A stretch of DNA of 64,000 nucleotides, taken from NCBI GenBank assembly GCA_964036295.1, contig OZ038464.1, positions 26,809,008 through 26,873,007 on the forward strand, read 5' to 3'. The notes beneath the pieces were generated by a model. It had not been told where the DNA came from. It worked only from the letters and a program-made list of their open reading frames with translations, and did no database searches. Positions 54,102 through 64,000 of the stretch are shown in pieces. The position numbers were made by a program, and so were the translations under genes. The stretch is from Plumapathes pennacea (Eukaryota > Cnidaria > Anthozoa > Antipatharia > Myriopathidae). How positions within the stretch are numbered: the first letter of the stretch is position 1; the number at the start of each line of letters is the position of its first letter.

Positions 54102-54350
54102 ATCATCGTATACCTCCGGCACAGCCGTTTGTGGTAAGTTTAACGTTGAATCAACAATAAGCTATTATTCTTTTAGAATAAACAGGATTCCTTTTTCTTG
54201 TACGCACGAGAACACCAGCACAATATTATGCACAATATTAACATCACCATCTGGTTTTAAATCAATTGATCAACTAAAAAATTCGTACAACTTATAGTAA
54301 TAATACAACTTAGTTTGTTTCTTTTTTTTTTTTTTTTTTTGCCCAACAAA

Positions 54351-54507
54351 ATGTACTGTTTATGAGGGAAAGGTTGTCGAACAGGGCAGGTAGTGGTCGG
54401 TTGTGAAGAGTATAGGTCCAATGACTGTGAAGCGATCAATATTTGAATGTATAGGAAATGGCAGGGCTCGACTGATCAGTAGCGATTTGCATATTATGTT
54501 TTCCTGA
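54351..54507 (+). pseudogene. decayed tandem copy of the last exon of VWC gene 2
   Basis: In frame with the functional exon it reads CTVYEGKVVEQGR, stop, WSVVKS and later FECIGNG, ending MFS and TGA, against CVNKGKVVEEGKEWKVKK, FRCLGNN and EFS in the real exon. The GAG of EW has become TAG (54391-54393), and the acceptor AG is missing: caacaaaatg replaces caaacagaatg after a T tract. It is an exon duplicate, about 410 bases downstream, inactivated both by splice-site loss and by a nonsense codon. Confidence 0.8.
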
Positions 54508-56479
54508 ATCATGTGAAAACCGGGCGTTACAAAAGTCTTGTGCGTTAGCCCCGAGATAAGAATTTTCCATGTCGACCTAAAGTATACTTAAGTGAAGTTT
54601 CAAGCTAGCTTACCTAACAGAAGAAGCTGAATAAAGTGCCCGATAAAGAGAGTTCCCGTGTGAAAATGTCTCGGGGTGGGGGAATGATGAAGAGCTTCTT
54701 CAATAGCACGTGGGTTTGAGCGGGTCGTTTGAATATTTATGTCCTCTGGATTTAAGTCTCTGATCGTATCAATAGTCGCAGAGGCAGTCGCAATCGCAAT
54801 CGCTTTTAAGTCTGTTTATTACACAATACATCCACAATATCAAGAAGCAAATATCTCCTTTCAATAGGCAATTAGGTGACTGATCTCTTGCTTGGGTTTA
54901 ATTTAATTAAAACAATTGGTTCTTCAAACTACTTCTCGCGCGCTTGTTTCAGGGCAACTTGATGTTACTCGAGTATTGATTTTCTTGGTTACACCTTGCG
55001 GGGCATACGCACATAATTTATTACGATATTCGATGCCGTGTGAATATATCTATTGCTACCTAATATGTATTTATAGCTTTATGACAAATCCACGCACTTG
55101 GAACTTTTAAGTATTCAAAAGTATTCTCAGTTCAATTAAATCAATTAATCTGTTGACATTGACTGATTTAATTTATTGCTAATTTATCTAATTTGCAGAT
55201 ATGATATTATCTTTTTGCAATTTTACACAGCTATTGCTAGCTAACATAAACCTATTTCTGACTTTTTAATTAAAGTTCTGTATACTTTTGGGCGCGCTGC
55301 AGAAATAATATTATCTCATACAACATGTATAATCATGTTTTAAAATAAATAGGTATAATTTGCAGTGGATTCTTTAATCAGAACAGAGACGACAAAATGT
55401 GGGTAAATTCTCACAACTATAATTAGACTAAAAGTTAAAAACAATTTATCACGCATGCAAGACACACAGCTGGTCTTTTTGAGGTGCTCGCGTGGTGACT
55501 TATATATTTGTTTCTTTTTACGAGAAAACAGGCAAATCCCTCATGATATGAAAATGGCAGCTGACGGTTAGTGAGTGCGCAATGCATTAGCAGCCGGTGA
55601 AAGCTGATCAAGCTAGTAACTGTGATTATGTTGGTACCGAAACTTAGCGAACCTAAATGTCCATATATGTTTTGAAATATTTCACGTTGGTCGCGGGAAT
55701 CGATTCTCTGAGTCATCTGGTCGTGGTATATACGTAATTTTCTGTTTATCTAATTAGTGTGTAAAACTATAACAAGTTTTCCTCTATAATAGGTTTTATT
55801 TGTTTCCAGCATGGAAATAGGATTTATAACGGACAATGTGTTTCTATGATAAAACTAATCAAAGTGCATGATAATAATTAGCCCTTTCATAAAAAAAGTA
55901 TTTGAGTGCTGCTAAGTCAATAAATGTGAAATTGATGAGCACCTGTTCTTATGTGATTTTAATCACTTGCACGCCACCGCGGTTATATAAAAAGCAATCC
56001 ATGCTCGTTAACATACTACTGACATTACAAGCGAGGAAGGAAGAAGGAAGTAAATAAGAAGAACAAGACCTAAGGGGTTTGAGGTACGTCTGTATTCTTG
56101 TTGTAGACTCATGTCGATCCCGTTGTCCCACTTTTTATATGTTTACAATTTTAAAAATTCAGTTGGAAAGCATTTTCTACGCCCTGCTAGTGCGTCGGAA
56201 GATTATGGTCTACCCCTCTTCGTACAGCAGTAATTTTGTGATTTCATCGTTATCTGGTCTCCTTAAGATAGGCTTGCTCACCACGCTATGAAAACTTTGC
56301 CATCATGGAAATGCGATTTTATCCGAGAAAACGTTATACGTTATACTTGCATAGATGCGTTTTAATTAGATTGTTCATAATCACTCCTAGTTAAATGTCA
56401 TAATACAAGACACATTTTTCGTCACATGGGTAGCATGATTCGTAGTGACCAATTTTTACCCTCGACAAAGCGAGGCCAT

Positions 56480-56900
56480 TATCAGCGAAGTTGCGCTCGA
56501 TCGCTATCGCGATCACAATACGCCCGCTTACAGCCATTTTCGCATGACCTTCAAAAGTAGCTCGACGTGTGATTGCTTTGGTTTTGCGTTTGCTACGCTT
56601 TCCGACTGGTCCTAACAATTTAGAAATATTGTAGTTTTTTCTTGGCCAATCAAGAGCAAAAGCGAAATCTTTTTGCAATATTTTCACGCAAGAAAGCAAG
56701 TGGCGGTGGCGTGTTTTCGCACTGCTGATTGGATAGTTAAAAACCAATCCAAATTAGTTGGTTTTGGTTTTGGTTTTGGTTTTGCTCGTACTTCTGTTAT
56801 TGGTCCGACGTGTTTTTGCTCGTCTCATTGGCTGATTGGCTCTGTCATTGCTTTTGGTTTTGGTTTTCGATTGGTCATCCGAGAAGCACTCTATCATATT
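56480..56900. repeat. dispersed repeat rich in CCAAT boxes and GGTTTT units
   Basis: At least six ATTGG or CCAAT pentamers lie within 260 bases, together with four ggtttt units at about 56759-56784 and again near 56853-56870. Phrases such as cattggctgattggc and gattggtca recall a repeat family common in coral genomes; this recognition is from memory and not checked. Element borders are not resolved. Confidence 0.4.
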
Positions 56901-57258
56901 ACTAGGGGTTCCACATTGGATTTGCTGCTACTTCCTAATATTATCCGGCATTATCAATTCCAAGCCGGAAATTTCAAGCTAATGGGAAGTTCGTCGTGTA
57001 AACAGAAAACAACACGGTGTGACATCGCCGCGTGATTTGCATATGCAGTGCTGCAAAAAAGTTGCGAAGCCTGGTTTTCACTGAAAGCATAAGCGCGAGT
57101 GTCAACATTTCACACTCTGAATTCAGACTTGATGCAAGAGCAAGACTCAATACCTTTTCCTTGACTGTGTCCATCTTTGTGTCCAAGTGTCTGTTGTTCG
57201 TTTTCACTTGACGCATGCCTCTTGTCCCTGCGCTTATTTAAGTCCCCATAAACATCAA

Positions 57259-57264
57259 TTAATT

Positions 57265-57295
<31 letters not shown>

Positions 57296-57330
57296 TAATT
57301 AATCAATCAATCAATCAATTAAACTTTATT
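57259..57330 (-). mobile_element. (AATC)n tail of a LINE/SINE on the minus strand
   Basis: AATC units with ATTA interruptions precede aaactttatttatcgtgg. Read on the minus strand this is ccacgataaataaagttt followed by a TGAT array, the usual 3' end of a non-LTR element. The body of the element is not recognised. Confidence 0.45.
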
Positions 57331-57448
57331 TATCGTGGGTAAACACTAAATAGTGAAAAGCATCAGTGAGCTAAGCGGCGGCTAAGACGGACAGCCTCCC
57401 TCCCCCCGTCTACTCTAAAATGACGGTAGCAATCATTTATTTCGCAGC

Positions 57449-59220
57449 ATGGTCACCAGATTACTGTTTGGAGTCCTTTTAGTTCTTGCTGCTGTCGTTC
57501 ACCTTTCTAATGGACTTTACTTGGATGAGGTAAGAAATTTTACATTGTCACGTACAACTAATAATTTTTGAACGTTTTATGTCCGTCGTAAGTCCGTAAA
57601 CAATGTGTTCGCTGTTTCGAGCGAGACTGAAACGGTCGAAAGACTGCTGGAAATGTCAGGCAAGACATGCAAATATTCAAAGTAAATCTAATTCTCGCAG
57701 GAACTAGTATTCTATTGTATGGAGAGATATACCACCGTTTATTGTCTGCCTTCTATTGTTTTGTTATTGCAGCCATCAAACCAAGCCGACGAAAGAAAAG
57801 GTGGGTCCCGTGGGGGGGGGGGGGGGGGGGGGTGACAACACCATGCCCTATATACTGCAGCACACGTATGGGAGTAATTAAATAATGTGTCAAACCCTCT
57901 ATTCAACTACTCCATTCCAGTTCCACCATCACTTCGCCCAACTCTTCAAAAAACAGTAACATGACATAACATGGCAAACAAATGTGGAAACTAGCTAGAA
58001 AGTATCTCCCTTCTGGTCAGTTCCAATTTTATCATGTTTTGCCTCAAGTCAGACTTTTAGAATAATACTTAAAAGAATCACATTAACAACATACCCGAGT
58101 ACTGTTTTCTGCCTGCCCAGTGATGTCAGGATTTTAAAGATTTTGCTCTTTACAACAAAAGCAGGAAGAAGGTATTGTAAAGTGAATGGCAAAAAGTATG
58201 AGGAAGGAGAGTGGATGGAGATACCCGTTAAGGACAAACCGCTACTCGACTCCCAGTACCAGAGATGCAAGTGCAGTGGAGGAAAACCTGAAGATTGTTC
58301 GACTTATTATTGTGAGTCGGGACAAAAGGGTATACAGCACTGCGAAAAAGTTTCTGTTGCGCGAGGAGAGGGTTGTCCTTCATGTGGTAAGTGTCAGCAC
58401 CACTGCTGGACCGCGGACTGACTCTGACGTGAAGGCATTCTCAGTACGCAACCAGTCGATTTTCTATTGAGTATGCGCAAGATTATGTCACGCATTTGAC
58501 ATTGCGGACGCACCATGATCAGCCCCGACAAAGTTACAGTAAAATGTATGGAACAGAACCCTGATATACTAACGAACCCCTGTGCAATGAAATCTCCGTT
58601 ATAACGAACACAATCCAGAACTGCCCGAAGTTAAAATCTATACCCCAATAAATGTCATCACTCCACTGAAGTTGAATGCGAAACAGATACGATGTTTAGC
58701 TATGCAGCTGCAGCAGACGCTAAATCACGAATGTTTAATCGTTTATTTATTTAATCGTTCAAATCCGGATAGTAATTGTAGGATTAAACCAAGTAATGCA
58801 ACGTAGTATTTTTAGTCGATTTCGCATGCACAAATTCGTTATAACACACGGGTTTCGTTTAGAATGAACCCCCGTTGTAACGAATACATTTTCCCAGTCC
58901 TTTGCGCTTCATAATTATATCGGGGTTTCCACTGTATGATAAAGTAAACTCTAAACTGTTGGGCTGAATTTCGATTTCACCCTTGGTGTTATTGTGTGTA
59001 CGGTAACAAAAATAATGTTGACCATTTTTTGCTGTTAGATTGTTTTAACAACAAAAGAGTTAAACCAGGCAAAGAGTGGCTCATATTGAAAAAGCAATAC
59101 TCCATGGACTTGTGCTTGATTTTCAAGTGTCAGGAGAATAAAAGGAATAAAAATAATTTCGACAAACGGTTTGGTAGGATTGTTAATGGTGTACTAAAGA
59201 TTGTTTTTGACTGTTTTTAA
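57449..59220 (+). CDS. small secreted VWC protein (VWC gene 3)
   Basis: Exons: 57449-57529, 57773-57800, 58165-58386 and 59039-59220 (TAA), phases 0,1,1; 170 aa. Residues 1-23 form a signal peptide (core LLFGVLLVLAAVV). The 28-base linker exon (PSNQADERK) has the same size and phase as in gene 2. Exon 3 is a VWC domain: YCKVNGKKYEEGEW, CKCSGGKPEDC, YYCESGQKG, CEKVSVARGEGCPSCG. Exon 4 resembles the first half of another VWC (DCFNNKRVKPGKEW) with CLIFKC later, ending in a Lys/Asn-rich stretch. Unlike genes 1 and 2 it has no four-cysteine domain: the intron between exons 2 and 3 is only 364 bases and no such exon is seen in it. Exon 3 starts after gcag with a weak pyrimidine tract. Extracellular role, function unknown. 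Confidence 0.82.
57814..57831. repeat. poly-G tract
   Basis: About 18 G directly after the exon 2 donor region of VWC gene 3; the length is probably unreliable. Confidence 0.9.
58540..58937. mobile_element. pogo/Tigger-like element remnant in intron 3 of VWC gene 3
   Basis: The right end read on the minus strand is catacagtggaaaccccgat followed by ataattatg; the left side has ggaacagaaccctgatatac. Internal cgttataacgaa and gttgtaacgaa blocks face each other. The left border is poorly defined. Confidence 0.4.
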
Positions 59221-59278
59221 TTGAATTTAAGTGATGGTCCAATTTTGGTCAAAGTACCCCTTTAAAGAGACCTCTTAC

Positions 59279-59597
59279 CGTAGATGCTTTGCGCGCCCAG
59301 TGACTGACGGCGGCCTTTTCGTGCAGTATCATACAAAAAATGGCGGATTCTCCTGTTTTTCTACGTTTTATCGCGAACTAAATCAGCACAAACTCAGAAA
59401 GAGTATTAATTACGGCAAGCAGCGACAGTCAGATTAATCAGTCATAACGTGGGCGCCTCAGGAAAGTCAAGCTCCGGATGTAAATATAAACATGGGTTCG
59501 CAAAGCATTTACGGTTAGAGGATATCCTTAAAATTCTCACCTCTTCACTTTTTGACACACAACATAGTAAAACGATCAACAATACGTGAAAGAACAT
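59279..59597 (-). pseudogene. orphan signal-peptide and linker exons of VWC gene 1, copy B
   Basis: Minus-strand 59541-59597 (leader starting MFFHVLLIVLLCC) and 59279-59303 are copies of exons 1 and 2 of VWC gene 1, with donors intact. Downstream on the minus strand lies VWC gene 3 in opposite orientation, so no further exon is available nearby. Unless a distant exon is used, this is a headless promoter and leader without a gene body. Confidence 0.7.
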
Positions 59598-60004
59598 CTT
59601 GTTAACCTGCGTATCACCAAAAAAAAAAAAAAACGATCAGCCCTGTACTATTAGGAGTTGCTATTTTTATTTTTATTTTTATTTTTGCAGTTTTTAAAAG
59701 GTTGTTTCTCAAAACGTATTCAACATATAACCTTCAAATTTTCGATTATTACTAGTTTGATATGCTCTTTCGATTTCTGGAATCTGTTTGTTTGTAACTT
59801 GAAATGTTATTTATGCCAATTATGGAAAAATTTAAACAAAGACCCGCTCACCAGCGAATAGAAACGTAGAAGAAGCCTGAGTACGAGATTTTCTATTTTG
59901 GAAAATCTGGTAACATGCGAGCGATGGTTCTACAAAATGTTTCGTATTTACTGAGAGTGTGAAACTGGTTTGATGTGAGCGCAAGACAAACGAAACAAAA
60001 AACA

Positions 60005-60038
<34 letters not shown>

Positions 60039-61693
60039 AAAAAACAAAAACAAAAACAAAAACAACAAAAACAAAACAAAACAAAAAAAAACACGCCGCC
60101 AACTTTTGCTCCTAATAAAGATTTGCGGCTATTCTTTAGTTCGTTACAAAATCAAAGGCACTCAGTTTGGTTCATTTTAGCAGCTGCGTTATTAGACAAT
60201 TTTAAATTTGCTTTCAAATACCGCGGTTTACATCAGTTTGTGGTCATTTGAAGGCTCTTGGCGGCAAGGTTAGATTTTTTACTATATTTAGTCATTTCTC
60301 TCTTATATATAAAACGCGCAACTATCGAAATATTTTCTTCTTTCTTTTAGAAGGAAAAACTGAGAAAAAAAACTATGAATCTGCCATCAAAACTTTTATC
60401 GCTAACATAAAGCGTATATAATATGAAATGCTTTATCTTAAACACCGATGTATTCCAAATACAACAGATAACAGTATTGACGTTATACTTACGGAAAAGG
60501 TTGTGTTCTCTCTCCGTGACGAGCTTTTCAGACGCCGATAATTCGTTGCTTCTCGCGAAGTGTACAGAGACGACAATGTTCAGCGACCTCAGCTAACGTG
60601 TTATAAACAGGGTCGCCAACTTTTCAATATTAACGGGGTACTAAAGGTGTGACCTAATTTAATTTTTTACTTGGAGAAGCATTTCACACTATCCAAGAGC
60701 GATACATCGCTTCTAATTTCTTTGTTAACATTGGAAAGGCAGGTGCTAAAGACAGATTTTAGTAATCGTTAATTGGTTAACAAGGTTATCGGTCTTGAGA
60801 GCGAAATAATGAGTTTTTATAATGGTTTGTTCTGGCAAGATGATCTTGACGTCTTGTACAATTGAAAGTTATCTTTCGTGTTGACGTCTTTAATAAATAT
60901 GCAAAAAATTATAATTAAAATGTTCCAATTTCCTGAACGCGTGCTAATTTCAAAGGTTTGGATAAACACTGCTGTTTAGTGAACCTTAATTTCATTTATA
61001 CCCTCAGGTTAAGACAACGATAATTAATTTTGGAAAGTTCTGGTTAATTGCGAAAAAGAACCGATTATTCTAGTCAAAAGACAGTATAGGCAAGAAGGAG
61101 TTCAGCTAGTGTCCACGAAAACTTGCAACCGGCATAAATAAAGCAAATCGATATTTTCCTAACTTCATAACAAACTCTACTAATAGCGAGCGTTTCAAAC
61201 AATTATAGGTGCTCGAAAAAGAAATATGACTATTTAGCAAAAACTTACCTTTGAATTTAACAGCCTCGTTATTTCTTTGAGGAGACATTCAAACAACGTA
61301 GACGCCATGCAAACTGTTGTATTTTGACCGAAAGTAACTCGTAAAGCTAAACGAGTTGTTCAATTTTTAATACTTTTAATTCTGTATTTTTTGTAGCAAT
61401 TATTTGAGAAAAATTCAAAAGCGTGGCAGTGGAAACCTAACTGGTTTACAGATTTTCCTAACAGCGCTTTTCAGGACGATATTCAACAATATTCTATCTC
61501 AGGTGTATTCCGATCCCCCTGGTTACATCAACAAGGTTATATTGATAAATCCTGTAGCTTTACGCCGGTTAAGTTGAGTGGCTGGAAAATAAGTCATTAA
61601 TGGAGATGGAGTGCCGTATCTAAAAATTGGAAACGTGTCCAGGAAAACCAAGTCAGTTATGTCTCCAAGAAAAAAATTTCACGCGTCACTCGA
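59598..61693. other. noncoding part of repeat copy B
   Basis: Counterpart of 46176-48272. It holds the same possible minus-strand noncoding exons and a CAAA-rich tract at about 59995-60090 that differs in length from copy A. No gene is recognised. Confidence 0.6.
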
Positions 61694-61878
61694 ATGAGAC
61701 ATACAATGATTGAAGTTAACACTGTGGAAATGCCAGACAAGTCTACTACTACTCTCTCAGATTCAAGTTTTCAGGCCTGGCTTGTAGTCTTCCTTCGCTA
61801 TTGCGTGGTGCCATGCAAGGGCTTCATGATTGTCAAAAGCAGTCACAATGGCTCCTGTGAACTGCTGTCCAAGTTGTG
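61694..61878 (+). pseudogene. decayed VWC exon, copy B
   Basis: Same sequence as 48273-48457: CCPSC before the gtgagtta donor, a frameshifted upstream part and an in-frame TGA. Confidence 0.55.
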
Positions 61879-62655
61879 GTGAGTTAGAGTCTTAAAAGTG
61901 TAATACTTAAAAATGCTCACTAATTGTTTCAAAGTGATTGTTGTATTTCTTCGAATCCACGCGAAATTCTGGGGATGTTGTGCGATTAACCATTTTACTG
62001 TCAAACTAACAGAAATTCTCTAAACCTTTCAAGAACAAAATGTGTGAATGTGGCGAGAATTGATAGTTTAGTTATAAGTTTCATCTGAGTAAAAAAGCGG
62101 CAAATTGTTCACAATGTGGGTACATCTCTGGTAAAAAAAAAAGAAAGAAAAAAAAAAAACAATCGAAGTCGATCACTGCTGGGAGTGAAAAAGTCGAGAA
62201 GTTGAGAATGTTTTACGCCTCATACTCCTAAGGGATAGACTTGACTGACGAACGGACTGACGCAGGCTTGACTGCACTAAGGTCGTGCTTCTCATTAAAG
62301 TGGGACGCCGACCTTAAAAAACGTGACAGCATTCTTAAGATGAAAAAGTATTGGTTATTATTCCTAAAAAAAGTTATGTTACGTATTAATCTGGTATTAA
62401 TCCTCGTATTAATCTTAAAGAATTTGACAGCCGCATTCTCAAGAGAAAAAGTACTGATTATTATTCCTAAAAGGAACTTATGTTACTTATTAATCCTCCT
62501 CCGCACTCAAGTGGGGCAACGACAAAGAAGCGACCACGGGGGAGGCTAAATATTTCCTTGATTTCGTAAAATCACTTGAACGACGGACGTCATGTCGACA
62601 TTCTGGACGTGTCCGGCAGCACGTACTATTGACTATTCTTCCGCAGCCACAACAA

Positions 62656-62661
62656 TATAAG
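62656..62661 (+). promoter_or_regulatory. TATA box of small-peptide unit, copy B
   Basis: TATAAG about 30 bases before the presumed start. Copy B has gagatacg where copy A has gagatgcg, so the short upstream ATG of copy A is absent here. Confidence 0.5.
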
Positions 62662-62815
62662 AGGACCGCTTTGAGATACGTTAAGATTTCATTCCAGTTT
62701 GGATCTCACTGCAGAAGGACAGACATCAGCTGGTAAGAAAGGAGACCATACTGCTTTAAAGTACTCAGATAGTTTAGCTTCATAGGTACCTTTCTAACTC
62801 AGTTATTTTGACGAG

Positions 62816-63013
62816 ATGAGTTTGCTGCAGTTTTCTTGTTTGAAATGTATTTTACTCTCCATCATTTGGCGTTGTATTTTGCACACAATGCCGCTAAGAA
62901 GTGTACCGCTTAATTACATACGCTTGTATGCGTTTTTTCCTGACAAAATGCAAAAACAAAAGTGCAACCAAAATACACTGATTTACGAGCAAGAAACTTC
63001 AACCCAAAATTGA
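62816..63013 (+). CDS. hypothetical 65-residue peptide, copy B
   Basis: The reading frame is the same length as copy A and encodes an identical peptide. The proposed exons are: exon 1 to 62732, exon 2 62803-63014 (acceptor ctaactcag, donor gtaagtat) and exon 3 from 63172 with AATAAA at 63218-63223. All splice sites are kept. The stop TGA at 63011-63013 is one base before the donor. Function unknown. Confidence 0.38.
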   Translation: MSLLQFSCLKCILLSIIWRCILHTMPLRSVPLNYIRLYAFFPDKMQKQKCNQNTLIYEQETSTQN

Positions 63014-63229
63014 CGTAAGTATAGACATAAGTGGCATTGTTTGGTCTACAATACATCGGGTATTAATAATCGATGTTGTTATTCCTTATATATAATGTAT
63101 TATCAACCATTAAACGCCGTAAGAGTTATCCCTTTCACTCCAATGAACTGCAGTTTATCTTTTTCTCACAGAGATATGTCATACAGTGTGGAGAACTTGG
63201 CATTTGTAGCTTTCTTAAATAAAAGTTGA

Positions 63230-64000
63230 TTGAGATATCATTTCTCATTTCATCATTACTCATCCTTATTTATCGTTGGGAGAATTTGTATTCTGAGCAT
63301 GGGAGAAAAATGGTTAAGTACTCTTACGGCGTAGCTTATCCACATCAGCCTTGTAGGTTAATTGATACCAATTAGAAAGTATCATACTCTCTTGGTTGCT
63401 ACCTCATACTTTTCATCTCCACGCCGACACAAATTAAACTGGAGCCGTGGTGGGACTTGCGTTTAGAACATAGCCGCTTAAAACGCCATAAAACTCATCA
63501 CTTCTTTTCAAATTTCGCTCCGTGTACAAGCAAGTATGACTCAAATATGGTGTAGTATGCGCGCTTCTAGTGTCCATGAGGTCGGCACGGCCTAGTTCTC
63601 GCGGGTTCTAGCATTCATTGTTATTCATAATTCCCGAAAGTGCCCTGAGGAAAGCGTCAGACTTCTCATCCGTAAAGAATACATAAGGACAGAAAGGTGA
63701 ATTGCAAATCAGTCTGATTTGACTACTCTCGGGACAACGGTGTTTGGGAGGTAAGACGAGTTCTGCTCCACATTTTCACTTAACACACCTAACGCTTATT
63801 CATCAATGACAGTGTGTCGAACTCCTTAATTGCAGTGTTGTTCTGTCCAAATACAAGTTTAATTGGATTTTACGGAGACACTGTTATTAGACCGTACTCA
63901 GTGAGAGTTTCATTGTGGTTAGGCACACCTTGAAGCCAGGTCGTCACGAGCGGGGCAAGGCCATGAGATATGCATTAATTGAAAACGAGCTACGCAAAGT
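63230..64000. other. right edge of window
   Basis: The end of repeat copy B, then from 63567 sequence that matches nothing else in the window except the last 30 bases, which resemble the flank of copy A near 50155. No gene is seen. Confidence 0.5.

Larger units (their letters stand above)
54102..57448. other. intergenic between VWC genes 2 and 3
   Basis: Contains a decayed duplicate of the last exon of gene 2 (54351-54507), then 2 kb in which no gene is seen, a repeat rich in ATTGG/CCAAT boxes and ggtttt units at about 56480-56900, and a LINE-type tail at 57259-57330. Open frames of 60-120 codons here show no recognisable features. Confidence 0.55.
59262..63566. repeat. 4.3-kb direct repeat, copy B
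   Basis: Second copy of 45840-50085, starting 42 bases after the stop of VWC gene 3. It differs from copy A by scattered substitutions, A-run lengths and an insertion at about 63354-63408 (ggttaattgataccaatt onward). Similarity stops at 63566, and a weak echo of copy A's flank (tgcattaattgaaaacgagc) appears at about 63970, so the duplicated unit may continue beyond the window after an insertion of about 400 bases. Confidence 0.93.

Noticed and set aside
45840-63566. Large direct repeats read as LTRs of a 17.7-kb retroelement
   Set aside because: The interior contains cellular VWC genes and no gag, protease or reverse transcriptase; the repeats do not have LTR-like TG...CA ends and contain host exons.

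Overview
The window is nuclear DNA from an animal: genes have many GT-AG introns, and the intergenic and intronic DNA is AT-rich and full of MITE-like inverted repeats and microsatellites. The mix of genes (tandem retinol saturase copies, plastin, a GRIP golgin, and small secreted VWC proteins carrying an unnamed four-cysteine domain) together with the style of the repeats points to an anthozoan cnidarian, probably a stony coral or a sea anemone. That assignment is inference; nothing in the window proves the species.

Layout. (1) 1-16175, plus strand: three tandem all-trans-retinol 13,14-reductase (RETSAT) genes. The first is represented only by its last three exons because the window starts inside it; the second (4490-8105) and third (10837-16175) are complete, with six exons of identical lengths (388, 260, 202, 201, 506, 384). 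A fragment of the last plastin exon lies between copies 2 and 3, showing that the duplicated unit once reached into the plastin gene. (2) 17667-22414, minus strand: a complete five-exon plastin/fimbrin (606 aa; EF-hand headpiece plus four CH domains), with degenerate calcium loops. (3) 23363-40471, plus strand: a golgin-245/GOLGA4-type trans-Golgi tether of about 2252 aa in 20 exons, one of them 4.58 kb, ending in a GRIP domain. Plastin and golgin start about 950 bp apart and are divergent. (4) 40472-42205: a gene-free stretch with a long TATG microsatellite and a tight array of CRE-like TGACGTCA sites. (5) 42206-59220: three related genes for small secreted cysteine-rich proteins (one minus, two plus) made of a signal peptide, a tiny linker exon, an optional four-cysteine domain, and complete or half VWC domains. 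(6) 45840-50085 and 59262-63566: a nearly identical direct repeat of about 4.3 kb. Each copy holds, on the minus strand, the signal-peptide and linker exons of the first VWC gene; on the plus strand, a decayed VWC exon and a short TATA-driven three-exon unit encoding a 65-residue peptide.

The RETSAT cluster is a retinoid/carotenoid redox expansion, plastin and golgin look like housekeeping cytoskeleton and Golgi genes, and the right third is a fast-evolving secreted-protein locus shaped by segmental duplication. All exon models come from reading splice sites and from paralogue or family comparison by eye; no alignment or expression data were used.
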